Positions 36,301 through 46,714 of a stretch of 64,000 nt of DNA are shown here, in pieces. The stretch spans positions 135,244,946 through 135,308,945 of the forward strand of contig NC_041405.2 of NCBI RefSeq assembly GCF_900747795.2, written 5' to 3'. Source of the DNA: Erpetoichthys calabaricus. Taxonomy: Eukaryota; Chordata; Cladistia; Polypteriformes; Polypteridae. Under the pieces are notes generated by a model. The model searched no databases. It was not told the origin of the DNA and was given only the letters and a program-made list of their open reading frames with translations. The first letter of the stretch is position 1, and each line of letters starts with the position of its first letter. The position numbers and the translations under genes were made by a program.

Positions 36301-37544
36301 CTTGGGTACCTGGAGTCTGGGTCAGTCGGCAAAAATGTACCGACTCCTAATTTTAAATTGTATTGGGGGAAAAAAAATACAGCAAGTTCAAATGTCATAA
36401 TTAAGTACTTCTCTGATGTAAGAATGTAGAGAAAAGCCAAGCAAAATGACACCTTTTATTGGCTAACTAGAAAGATTACAATATGCAAGCTTTCGAGGCA
36501 ACTCAGGCCCCTTCTTCAGGCAAGATGTAATCATTACATCTTGCCTGAAGAAGGGGCCTGAGTTACCTCGAAAGCTTGCATATTGTAATCTTTCTAGTTA
36601 GCCAATAAAAGGTGTCATTTTGCTTGGCTTTTCTCTACATTCATAATGGCTAACACGGTACAACACCCTAGTACTTCTGATGTAAGAATAAAGCCCAGTG
36701 TGTAGTTTTGTTACTACTAGTGTGAAGCTAAGCTGGGAATGTGTTTGACAAGTTCATTTGAGTGTAAACAAGTGTAATGATGTAGGTGTATACTATGTCC
36801 TGATGTGTGTTCAGGGGTTCTTGTCTTTTGTTTAAACTGGCCAATACAGTAGAGTCAGCTTCCTAGCCAATAGTTCTGTGGATAAATGACATGTATGTTG
36901 CCTTCCTTCAATTAACATGTAAAATACATTAGCATATTAAATACAGAGGAGTTGCAGTCGAAGGATTTATCTACCGACTCCACGGCCCTGGTTGTCAGAA
37001 CTGTTGCTTTAGTACCAAGTCAGTACCAAAATTCCAGAAATGTAATGATAGCCTTTTTGCAATATAGAGCTAGGTTAAAGTGAGTAATATACTCTGGCAG
37101 GACTGCAAGTGCACTACATCTGAGAGCACACGAACATGAAAAACGCGTGTTAAAACTGCGTTAACGTCAAAAAAAAAAAAAACAGTACAATCTTGTCCGG
37201 AAATGCTTTGAGTTCAAGGCTAGAGAATTTGGGCACAGTTGCGAGAGTTGTACTTATTCAGTATAAATAACACACAGTAAGAAATAATAAACACCGTACA
37301 AACTTTTTAAAAAGCCTGTTGTTTACAAAATAGCAATTTCAAATTAGTCTTTTTTTCTCTTAGGTGTAAGCTTCTGCATTTTAGACAAGCTCGCTGTCGA
37401 AACTCTAGTGGTGTCCGTTTTTAATTTTAAATGATGAAGTAAAGGTCAGAATTCCTTAAAGTAGCTTTTTTGTTTGTGTCTTTGCAAAGAACAACTTCTC
37501 TGATTTACTTTTTTCAGTGTATTGCTCCACTTTATGTTTATATA

Positions 37545-37579
<35 letters not shown>

Positions 37580-38725
37580 TAATATACTAGTCACCTCTCA
37601 TTCACTGTTAAAAACAAGCCAGTAATCACTGCTGTTTGTTTACACTCCAGGAAGGTTACTACAAAACAGAGGACATGCGCTGGCTCAACTACTGTATTAC
37701 CTCGCTTAAAGGAGCACTGCAACTAAATTACTGTAAAACATCAAAAAATAGGCTGAAAATATCGATTTTTGTGATTGGCCTTTTACCAACTGAGGTGTGG
37801 TGGGTGTTTTTCTTAAAAAAATTCTGATTCTGATCAGTAGCTGATCAGAACACTCCTAGTTACAATTCTAACAGTGGTTCTCTGAAAAAACAAATTTTAA
37901 AGGTGAATGGTTAAAAACAGCTTTAAAGAGTTTAAATTGAAGTAATCTACATGATCTTGGAATTCACAAATTCAATAAAGATTTTTTTGTTTTTGTAAGT
38001 TTTAAGAAGTATTGATCCTGTTACTGGTGAGTAAATGTAATGGAATAAAGTTTAAATTGTGCACATATGGACTATTAATGACTGTCTTGATATCATTTAT
38101 AAACCCTGTGCTTAAATTCTTCCCTTCCCAATCTATTGTTGCATTGGGAGATCACCATATCTGCCACTCATTAAAGTTCATGCTCTGCATTATATGTTGG
38201 TATTTATAAAAGCCAGTACTAGTTTACGTAAATGATAGATGGGTACCATTTTTAGTATGTATAAAAGTACTTTAATGATGCTGTTACTGTTGGTATTTAT
38301 ATTTTATATTGCATTATAAAAAGACAGTACTGTTCACTAGAATAGATTTACAGTAAGTTTTACTTGTCACATACAGGGGTTCAAGTGAAATGCAGAGGTG
38401 TATTCAGAATAACCTGTACTTTAATAAAAAGCCATTGAATGATATTTCTGGATTTGCAATGGAATTGAAGGAATCGAGTATTGTAAATTGCCACTGGTAT
38501 TGGTGTCAAATTCTGGTATAGTGACATCCCTAAGTGACTCGTCTTCCATTCACACTGATCCACACTAATATAGCAGCAGTTCAAATGTCATTTTTTTTGT
38601 TGAAATATCAAATGCTGTAATTGTTGTGTAAGAATCTTGAGTGTTGATGTGTTTCTGTGGTTAGTGTTAGAGCTTCAAAGAAAATCTATATTGTAAAAGT
38701 ATGCTATAGTTTATCCAGTGATAGT

Positions 38726-38779
<54 letters not shown>

Positions 38780-41173
38780 CAGACGTGTAATATATTGAGT
38801 ACATTTTGCTCAACACTTCCTGGGAACAATCAGGGTGGTTTACATTTTTAATTTTCTAACGCCTCATTAAGGCAATGCTTGTGGTGGGGACAGTAACTTT
38901 GAACTTTAATGAACAATGGTGCTCTGACAGAGATCAAGCTTCTGATTAGAATGAACTGTCTACAGCTGAAAAGTCTTCTTAAAAACATCCAGTTCAACAT
39001 AAGTGTGTTGCATGTGTGTAGAGCGCATTGCATGTCTTGTAATACTTCCTTGGAAGGCTGGCGTCTTTCAACATCTGCAATAAGATGCTGCAGATGTTCT
39101 ATCAGACAGTTGTGGCGAGCGCCCTCTTCTACGCAGTGGTGGGCTGGGGAGGCAGCATTAAGAGGAAAGACGCCTCACGCCTGGACAAACTGGTGAGGAA
39201 GGCAGGCTCTATTGTTGGCATGGAGCTGGACAGTTTAACATCTGTGGCAGAATGAAGGGCGCTCAGCAGGCTCCTATTAATTATGGAGAATCCACTGCAT
39301 CCACTTAATAGTATCATCTCCAGACAGAAGAGCAGCTTCAGTGACAGACTGCTGTCACTGTCCTGCTCCACTGACACATTGAGGAGATCGTTCCTCCCCC
39401 AAACTATGCGACTCTTTAATTCTACCTGGGGGGGGGGGGGGGGGGGTAAACGTTAACATTTAACATTATACATAGTTATTGTCTGTTTTTTCACCTGCAT
39501 TATTATCATTCTTTAATATCATTTATTGTATCAGTATGCTGCTGCTGAAGAATGTGAATTTCCCATTGGGATTAATAAAGTATCTATCTATCTAAACTTG
39601 ACTTGACTTAAATGTCAACAAACTTAAGATTGATCCTTTGCAGCAGTGCTAACGTTTGTAGTATGCTATCTTTTGAAATGCAGAGGAAATACATTTTATT
39701 TTAAGAAACGTATTGCTTCTACAGTCCAACTGCAAGCATTACTACTTCAGAGTTTTATACCTAAATTGGGCAAAAAAGTTAAGTATAATTATGCTTCTCT
39801 ATTCCCTGCTTTGAAATCAAATTTAGTGTTACCAGTTGCTATTGTGTTTTGAGAGATAAAAGCCCTTATGTCTTGACATTTTTTTTCTTGCAGCCAGTGG
39901 TATCCTGAAAGGGTTTGACCCATTGCTGAATCTGGTGCTTGATGGTACTATTGAGTATATGAGAGGTAAGAGGATGCATGCATTGAGGTGTTTTTATTGT
40001 ATTTAAATATTAGTGTGATCCGGTAAAGTAAGCAAGTTCTGATAATGTGAGAGAGATTTAATCTGGAGAGAATGCAAACAGACTTGCAGTAATGAATAGG
40101 CCAAATTAATGTGTTTACATACAAGCTGACATCCCTAATATCTAATGATCAAAGGTTGATCAATATTGTAAAAGTTTTAAAGTAAAATTTGGTGAAGCGC
40201 TGCAGTTAATTTTTTGCTATATACGGACAAGGGATTCGGACACTTAATTTAGGAAAGTGCTCTGTGCAGGGCATGACTTAAACACCTGCTTTGGAGTGTG
40301 TCTGCCCTAAGAGCATCTGTCTGCAGCTGGGGTCTTTTGGAGAAGGTTCTAATTGGACAGATTGCCTTGTCTCATTAGCACAGTTGATACACATGAATGC
40401 TGCTTGCAATTTTTGCATCCGAGTATGTAGATTGCAAGGTAGAATTCATTTAGGTAATAGGGACTTTGCCGATTTGTTACCAGGAAACAAACACTTGTTT
40501 GTATTACTTTCCTGCCTTAAGACTGTCTGTCATACAATCTTTTTGTATGTGCTCATCTTCCAGGCATAAAAGACCATTCAGCTTTTATAAGAACTTTCTT
40601 ACATTTATCTAAAATGTGAAAGGCAAGTGTGCTGTTCATTAGTTAAGAATGCTGAGATCCCTTTGCTTTTTATTTGTTTATAATGATAGAAAATTTCAAT
40701 ATTTTCCTGTACACTTGCATATTGAGAGCATGTTTAGATTTGCTACCTACATCTCAATGTTGAATCTAAACAAAAAGAACCAGTAAAGTATAGATTTTAA
40801 ATTGAGTCCTACTTTTTTTTTTTTTTTTTTTTGTGCTCATGTACAGTGTTTTATATAATGTGTGTAGTAGTAGTAGTAGTAGTAGACTTTTTGTTTGGAG
40901 GGCTGTAGCAGTTAAGGGTTTTAATATGCAGTGACACCAAGCTTTAATTCTTGATTTAGTATTTTTAAAGGCAAGACTTGGCAACCTAAACTCTGTTGTG
41001 ACTTGCATATTCACTCTGTCATCTCTGCAGATCCAGATGACCAGTACAAGTTGACTGAAGATACGAGGCAGCTGGGTTTGGTGGTCTGTCGTGGCACATC
41101 AGTTGTGCTCATTTGCCCTCAGGATGGCATGGAGTCTATTCCAAACCCATTTGTGCAACAGCAAGATGGATAA
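30020..41173 (+). CDS. LSM7: U6 snRNA-associated Sm-like protein LSm7 (4 coding exons)
   Basis: Coding exons: 30020-30025 (Met-Ala only), 30301-30391, 39894-39965, 41031-41173, ending at TAA 41171-41173. The spliced product is 103 aa, the usual LSm7 length. It begins MADKEKKKKESIFDLSKYID, followed by the Sm1 motif (IRVKFQGGREASGILKGFDPL, NLVLDG) and Sm2 motif (LGLVVCRGTSVVLICP). LSm7 is a subunit of the LSm2-8 ring, which binds the U6 snRNA 3' end in the nucleus, and of LSm1-7, which promotes decapping and decay of mRNA in the cytoplasm (established knowledge). Intron 2 is 9.5 kb and full of transposons. The exon 2 donor (GTACCG) is unusual but is the only one that keeps the reading frame. 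It is divergently paired with SPPL2B. Confidence 0.97.
31475..32060. repeat. Old interspersed repeat with an internal fold-back
   Basis: The text around 31490-31760 has the look of a known fish interspersed repeat, but I cannot name it. Inside it, a 19-bp arm at 31593-31611 is repeated inverted at 31624-31642 with a 12-bp loop; arm core GTCGTAACCTTAATCA. Confidence 0.35.
32415..33088 (-). mobile_element. L2/Rex1-like LINE, 3' part of an interrupted copy
   Basis: The minus strand reads FHFLGSIIAQDLKWELNI around 32990-32930, the segment after the reverse transcriptase core in L2/Rex1-like elements. This is followed by a typical 3' part (GCATGTATGTCCTGCAGCGG on the plus strand) and a terminal AATTTTATTGGACATATA near 32425. 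The upstream part of the same LINE appears at 35200-35400, beyond an inserted LINE. Confidence 0.65.
33089..35196 (+). mobile_element. LINE with degraded reverse transcriptase ORF, inserted in another LINE
   Basis: Frames in order: ARLQDQAVSNEFARNL and RRMAARALRADKEAFVRR (33131-33480); TRWAGYFEQLFKVDPPAR and VNQLSRGKAAGICGI (33608-33800); GKGDRLDCSNYRGITLLSVP (33910-33980); DFDFADDAVIFTESMEVL and VERFTYLGSDTHVSGDSSYE (34450-34700); LPVFLYGCETWMLSSDLRRR (34825-34885). FADD is the RT catalytic box. Clade is uncertain (RTE-like or related). Several frameshifts and missing blocks are present. A short tail ending GTGCTATATAAATGTAATG lies at 34250-34300, probably a further small insertion. Confidence 0.8.
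35200..35400 (-). mobile_element. Upstream part of the interrupted L2/Rex1-like LINE
   Basis: The plus strand has TTGCAAACTTCAAGAGTTTA and ACATACAGAGAGAAGAGCAG, the antisense of the FADDT region of L2/Rex1-like reverse transcriptases. Orientation and order fit the fragment at 32415-33088. Confidence 0.55.
36262..36990. mobile_element. Non-autonomous hAT element with 8-bp target duplication
   Basis: Ends are CAGGGCTGTGGAGTC and the inverse of CAGGGCCGTGGAGTC (14 of 15 bases agree). It is flanked by a perfect 8-bp duplication GTTGTCAG at 36254-36261 and 36991-36998, diagnostic for hAT. There is no transposase. A separate palindromic element (36426-36669) has inserted in it; without that, the element is about 465 bp. 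Confidence 0.88.
36426..36669. mobile_element. Palindromic element, 106-bp arms, with long target duplication
   Basis: 36426-36531 and 36533-36638 are inverted copies with a single base between them; I find one mismatch. A one-sided tail of about 31 bp (to 36669) follows the right arm. A direct repeat of about 20 bp flanks it (36404-36425 and 36670-36689, the left copy with an extra CT). A long target duplication and a one-sided tail suggest retrotransposition, perhaps by a Penelope-like element, rather than a DNA transposon. A single arm piece (AAAAGGTGTCATTTTGCTTG) also occurs at 6617. Confidence 0.75.
37547..37577. repeat. Long A-run
   Basis: An almost unbroken run of adenines in LSM7 intron 2. 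It has no clear partner element; assembly length is unreliable in such runs. Confidence 0.8.
38729..38777. repeat. TC dinucleotide microsatellite
   Basis: About 24 uninterrupted CT units in LSM7 intron 2. Confidence 0.95.
39027..39596 (+). mobile_element. 5'-truncated L2/Rex1-like LINE, copy B
   Basis: It closely matches 48117-48655: the C-terminal end of the ORF (MLQMFYQTVVASALFY-like frame, KLVRKAGSIVGMELDSL, LPQTMRLFNS), then the same 3' UTR and an ATTAATAAAGTATCTATC tail. It carries an in-frame stop after the SVAE codons and a G-run at about 39428-39447, where the other copy has seven Gs. Confidence 0.88.
39894..41173 (+). other. LSM7: LSM7 exons 3 and 4
   Basis: Exon 3 (39894-39965) follows TTCTTGCAG and encodes SGILKGFDPLLNLVLDG and TIEYMR. 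Exon 4 (41031-41173) follows TCTCTGCAG and encodes DPDDQYKLTEDTRQLG through the Sm2 motif to the final QQQDG and stop. The 1.07-kb intron between them holds only simple repeats: a T-run at 40811-40832 and a TAG repeat at 40866-40885. Confidence 0.95.
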
Positions 41174-41720
41174 TTGATAGACTCCAAAGAGGGTAGAGCC
41201 CACCTCCCTTTACATGACAAACTATAAGGCCATTCATGCTCCAGTTAAATACTTTTCCTGAACTTGCTAGCTGGTAATAAGGAAGAAATTTGGAAATGCA
41301 CACTTCTTTCATCAAGCTTTCAGTTACCCTGGTTTTTTTTGAAAATTTCATCATGTGTTTTTGTACAGGTCCCATGGGCCTAGAACGGAGGATTTTGGCA
41401 TCAAATGGATTTTGTGGTTGGGGTGGGTGGCTTAGGAATTTGTAGTTTGTTTGAAAAGTTTAAACCATTGCACCTATTTTGGATTTCCATGGATGTTTAG
41501 TAAAACATGCTGGCTTTTGCTGGGAAGATGCCAGATTGAGACATAAAGGAAAACATGTTGGCTTTTTTTGTTTTTTCATTTTGTTTGTGCAGCTTGGATC
41601 TTTGTTTGGGTTTACGGTCTGTGGCAGCTGAAATCCTGTATGTTTTTCCTTTTGTGACCCTACATTTTTATAAATGTATGTGTAGATATATGCATAAGTT
41701 TTAAGTTTTGACCCTTGTAA

Positions 41721-41726
41721 AATAAA
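41721..41726 (+). terminator. Probable LSM7 poly(A) signal
   Basis: A canonical AATAAA lies 548 bp after the LSM7 stop codon, the first on this strand in the 3' flank. Cleavage would fall near 41740-41750. Confidence 0.55.
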
Positions 41727-41749
41727 ATAACCATTTTCCCAGAAACCAA

Positions 41750-42798
41750 TGATGTGATACCTGCTCATACATTTGCTTGTAGGCATGCTTTGAATTACAA
41801 TGGGATTTGAGACAATAGTGTGGTAATAAGGTGAAAATGTTCTTTTCCATTCTTGTCTCACTAGCAGAATAACAAATGCTGATATAGCTTTACTGAAGGG
41901 TACAAAGTTGTTTGTTTTCATGGGCAATTTTATACTTAAGAGTAAATGCAGCTTTGGTCATCAATTACCAAGTTCTTAATTACATTGCATAGACTTCAGA
42001 ATTGAACTATTTACTGCCATTTTGGAAGTAAACCCCAACATTAATCTGGCCATAACTGAATTTTGGAGGGGTGTTTTTTTTTTTTTTTTTTGTGGAAAAT
42101 CCTTTTATATGTTAAACAACAGTTTAATTTAGGATTTGTCTTAAATTAGGTAACTTACTGCAATTTTATCTAGTAGTTTAGCTTTTGGTACAGAACATCA
42201 GAATTAACCCTGCATTTTGCCTTTTGCGCTTGATAATATGATTTATAAATAAGTGATGCAAGAGTTTTATTGTAATGTTTACTAAATGGGAAGAATTAAG
42301 CTTAGGATTCCCGGAGGAATGACATCCTCAGTTTTTTAATGAATCAAATGGAAAAAGTTTATTGAAAGCCATTCAAACTAGATGATAAAATGGCTCGCAT
42401 CTGGCTTTGAACATGAAACTGTAAAATCTAAAATATTAATGAAAAATTGCAAATCCATCTGTTAACCAATTTTTCAAATACCTAGAGTGGATTTCTGAAA
42501 CATGACCAATAGAGTTCCTCTGCACCTTCTGGTTTCCTTCCATCAAGTTGATTTGGGTGACTTTTTGCAGGTATTTGGTCCTTTAAGAGGCCATGCACAT
42601 TTTTGTTTTCATTCCTGCATTGTGTACACTTTAATTGCAGTCTCTGTTGGGGGACTATGACAACAGTGGAAGTTGCACTAATTCATACATTTTGCTAGCT
42701 TTCCTGTGGTGCCAATGCATGTTTCCTTTTTTTGAAATATCCAATAATTTCTCAATCTATACATGCTGATATACAATATATGTATTCCTCAGTGGGTG

Positions 42799-42829
<31 letters not shown>

Positions 42830-43325
42830 TTTCCTGTTCCTGCTCATTTTTAGTTTTCATCTCCTTACTGGCTCAGTCACTTTCTCTGTGATACTTTCCC
42901 TGCAAGCATTCTATTAGACTTCTGCATTTCAGCATCCTTAATCTTACAAACACCTTGTGCATGGTACTGTGCCTCACCTGAATTATATGTATGATGGGCG
43001 CTTCTGTCCTTTTAAACCAGAATAAATTGCTTAATTTAGAAACTGCAGTACCACTAAAACGTTTTGAATAAACTGATTTTAATTTATGAACATAGATATT
43101 CCTGAGCAGAACATTATTTGTAAATTCCAAAATGGCAGTTTACTATATTAGTGCACAGATACTAGAATGCAGCTTTATGGTCATAAAACCCATTTCATAA
43201 AACACATTTCTAAATTACAGTATTAGGGGCTAATTCATTTACCTAAATCTACTGTTTAGGGTTCTGCAGAGCCGTTCTACCATTTCAGTTGTTTTGTGGG
43301 TTGTCCTTCAGGTAGATTAATTGGT
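41750..43325. other. Intergenic sequence after LSM7
   Basis: No exon or element end is recognised. Simple repeats only: a T-run at 42073-42091 and GT repeat plus T-run at 42796-42831. Confidence 0.45.
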
Positions 43326-43944
43326 GTGACAGGGGGCGCTGTCGTCCCCTTAAACCCTCGGATCAAACGCTAGACACCAGATAAAAGTCCAATAACTTAT
43401 TTTATTTGGACAATAATGTGCACCAAGCACCCTCCACTCCTCGATACTCATAAATAAATCGATACACAATAATCAATCCTCCACACCCAGATGCGTTGTC
43501 ACCCTTCCTCCCGACTCCGCTCACCTGTCTGGGATCTCCCACAGTCCTTTATAGTCCTTGACCTGGAAGTGCTTCTGATCCTTCCGGAAGTGCTAGATTA
43601 TCACATGGACTGGTCAGGTGAAAACTCTTCTTCATCCCGGAAGTACGTCATTTCTTTTGTCGCTGTGACTAGAACGTACTTCGGGTTATAGCGCACATAA
43701 AAATCCTTATGCCTCCCTGCAGTGTCCTCTTGTGGCCCCCATGGTATCCAGCAGGGCTCTGAAGGAAAACTCCAATGTCCATGATTCCCTGCTGGCATTC
43801 TGGGCACCTCCATGCTGCAGGGAGGGCTCCATCTGGCGGCCTGGGGGTATTGGCCGGGATGAATGACCGGCCATATCCCACATTGGTCACTCTAAACTGG
43901 TGTGAGTGGCAGTGGGTGTGCACACCTTGTGCTGGTAGTGTTAC
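43326..43944 (-). mobile_element. Solo-LTR-like fossil, probably Gypsy-type
   Basis: On the minus strand: a promoter-like GGACTATAAAGGACTG near 43550, a poly(A) signal AATAAAATAAG near 43400, and a terminal GGGGACGACAGCGCCCCCTG. Plus-strand ends TGTGACAG and GTGTTACA fit the usual TG..CA form. No 5-bp duplication is clear. It resembles the sequence at 10424-11012 in layout. Moderate age, no internal genes. Confidence 0.5.
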
Positions 43945-43969
43945 AGCCTGTCTAGGTCTGGTTCCGCAT

Positions 43970-44203
43970 CGAGAGGAGTCAGATGAGGTGGCTCGGGCAT
44001 CTGATCAGGATGCCTCCTGGACGCCTCCCTGGTGAGGTGTTCCAGGCACGTCCAACCGGGAGGAGGCCCTGGGGAAGACCCAGGACACGCTGGAGGGACT
44101 ATGTCTCCCGGCTGGCCTGGGAACGCCTCGGGATTCTCCCGGAAGAGCTAGAAGAAGTGGCCGGGGAGAGGGAAGATAAGCGGAAGAGGATGGATGGATA
44201 GGT
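43970..44203 (+). mobile_element. LINE 3' terminal fragment with GGAT tail
   Basis: One open frame, 43983-44201, reads RWLGHLIRMPPGRLPGEV, then RRPWGRPRTRWRDYVSRLAW and ERLGILPEELEEVAGE, the end of an RTE-like LINE ORF. It finishes with GGATGGATGGATA, the same tail as the SINEs at 25192 and 61158. 5'-truncated to about 230 bp, with no stop in the retained part. Confidence 0.8.
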
Positions 44204-44209
44204 CCGGTT

Positions 44210-46710
44210 CCTTTTTTGCACTGAGTGATGCTGGGGTGATCTGATGATGACCTCACAACCCTAAGTTGGACTAAGTATGTTTGAAAATGAATGGGCTGGT
44301 TTTAGATGTTGATGTAATGTGCTTCTGTTTTTAAGATTCAACTGTTTCTTGTTTGCTGAAAATGTCCCTAATTTGTAATTAACAGTTCATTTGACTTCCA
44401 TTCATTTTTTCCATTACCTACCCCAGTAATCTAATTCAGGGTTTATTTACTTTGTATTTATATAAAAAAAAAAAAAAAAAAAGCAAATTTATGCTGGCTG
44501 CAGATGCCCAACAGTTGGCACACGACTTATGATAAATGTAGTGCTTCCTTGACTAAGGCTGTATGGCCTTTTTTGCTAGATGCTGTTTACATCACTAAAC
44601 TATTTATAGTAAACAGATAAAAACAAGTAAATTAGTCACATTCTGGTAGGGAGGGGACAATTGGTGAAGGTCAAGGGTTTTTTTTTTTTCTCAAAAATTT
44701 TGACTATTTGGTTTTTATTGGTGACTTGCCCCAGTTTTTAGTTTGAGAAATTGGTTTTCAGTACCTTGTAAAGGGAAGTGATTAATACAACCTGGTAAAA
44801 AATCCTAATTTAATAAAGGTGTATCTTTGTACTTTTTAAATTTTAATCAGTAAGAGTTGAAAAAAGAAGGCTGCTTTCCACAGATGCAAAGTAAAATTTT
44901 CTTGACTACCTTTGCCTGCCATTTTATCTTCTGATAGGATTTTGTTTTTCTAGTGTGTCGCAGTCCTCAACTCCTCTGTAGATATCTTTGTGAAATTAAA
45001 TATATTTTTCAATTTGTCAGGTTCTTTCCCTTTAGTTGATCTCCACAATCCCGACTGCCTTCATTTAATCATGCACTTGTTGTTACTGGCTGTGCTACAC
45101 TTGAAGTGCTTCCACACAATACCTTTCTAATTATATCCAGTTCTGGGTTTGTATTCAAAACATTTTTTTAAACCCAGCTGACTACTTTTTATGCTCATTG
45201 TGTAGTCTGTGGCGAGTTAGTGAGAAAGCAGTGAACCGTTAACTGCAGCAGTCTTCCCTCCAAGGACTGGGTTGGTGTGAACAACAATGTTCAGCTACAT
45301 TACCCTGTGACCACTTAGTGTTTTGCAATATAATTTTCATAAGTAATTTTATGCAATAGAGCATACTTGAAAATGTACAGTATTAAAAATGTCCTGTTTA
45401 AACTATTAATTTGTATTCAATGTATTTGTGCAGCAGAACAGATACATTGCATGTTGTGGACAAGTTCACTGTGTACCTTGCTCAACAGAGCATTATGTAC
45501 ATTTAGATAATGTAAAAACAAATCAAGTTTTTTAAATTGCTATAAATCCCAACTCTGCATTAGCATCAGTTGCCTTGATTTTATTTATTTTTTTAAACAA
45601 ATGTCCATCTATTCATTCACTATCAAATTTACCTAATCCACCAGGGCATCGGGTGCAAGACACAAATCAAACCCAGCCAGGGAAAAGAATTCTCAAAGAC
45701 AAAAATCTGAAATTTCGGTGTCAACTGCCAAAGAGGTGACCACTCAGACCGTGCCCCCTACACACCACTCTTTTGCTCCCAACCATCACTCCTGGTTTAA
45801 GAAAACAGACTGCAACAGCCAATGCTACATCCAACTGATACGAAGTTTCCTGTGTGACCCTAATTTGAATTGTTTAGGTTGTATGTTTTCATATCTAACA
45901 TTTAACCTTGGTTTCTTCTTCGAGTAAATAGAAGTAATGATTGAAACAGTTTGAGTATTGTTTTGCTCAAGTTGTTCTGTTGGTTACTGACATTTAGCAA
46001 TGACTGATGAGTGTTAATAAAGTGGACTGTATCCATTTAGGTATTGTATTCTCAGGGGTAGTGAAAAGCCTTTGGCTTCTGCCAGACTGTGTAGCCCTTT
46101 GAAAAGTTGCCAGCGGGATATGAAAGCCCATCAGGAGTCGCGGTTCTATGCATCCCCTGACAAGGAGACACTTCAGAATACCTCAGCGACAGCAATCTGA
46201 AGATGGATCAACATGTAAGTGAATCCTGGCAGACACACCACGTGAGCAGAATGGCTTCTAGCACCTTGTAAGTTATAGAAGTCGAGGTAGCTAGTTTTGG
46301 CCACTTTTGAGATATTTGAGCTTATCTGTGCTGAGTGAATGTTGAGCAGGATGTGTGTGTGAATCAAGGCTAACAGTTGAGACATTTCCAGTATTAGCTT
46401 GTCCCCCAATATAGAAAGAGCCTTGGAGGCTGAAGTGCTTTTCCTGAACACTTTTAACCACAAAGCATGTGTGACTTGTGAAGGAGACACAGTCCAACTT
46501 AAGTAGCATGAAAGCTAACAGGGTGCTTGGGTCAGGTCCTGAACTTTGATTTTTGGAGCTCAAATATTCCATTTTCCATCCTAATATCTCATCAAATATA
46601 GTAAATACAAACCTTTGCTGTTAATTGATTGTGGGGTGAAACCTCACTTTTTTTTTTTCTCGTTTGATGCCCATGGGTTCCCCAACCACTAACCCCCCCA
46701 ACCCCCCACA
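44210..46710. other. Intergenic sequence without recognised genes
   Basis: AT-rich with A- and T-runs (44463-44482, 44679-44689). A worn SINE piece may lie at 45600-45680 (CATCTATTCATTCACTATC). ORFs are short and not protein-like. Confidence 0.4.
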
Positions 46711-46714
46711 GTCC

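Noticed and set aside
41460-41927. 155-aa minus-strand ORF antisense to the LSM7 3' UTR
   Set aside because: Low-complexity tyrosine/lysine-rich translation of AT-rich UTR; no motif.
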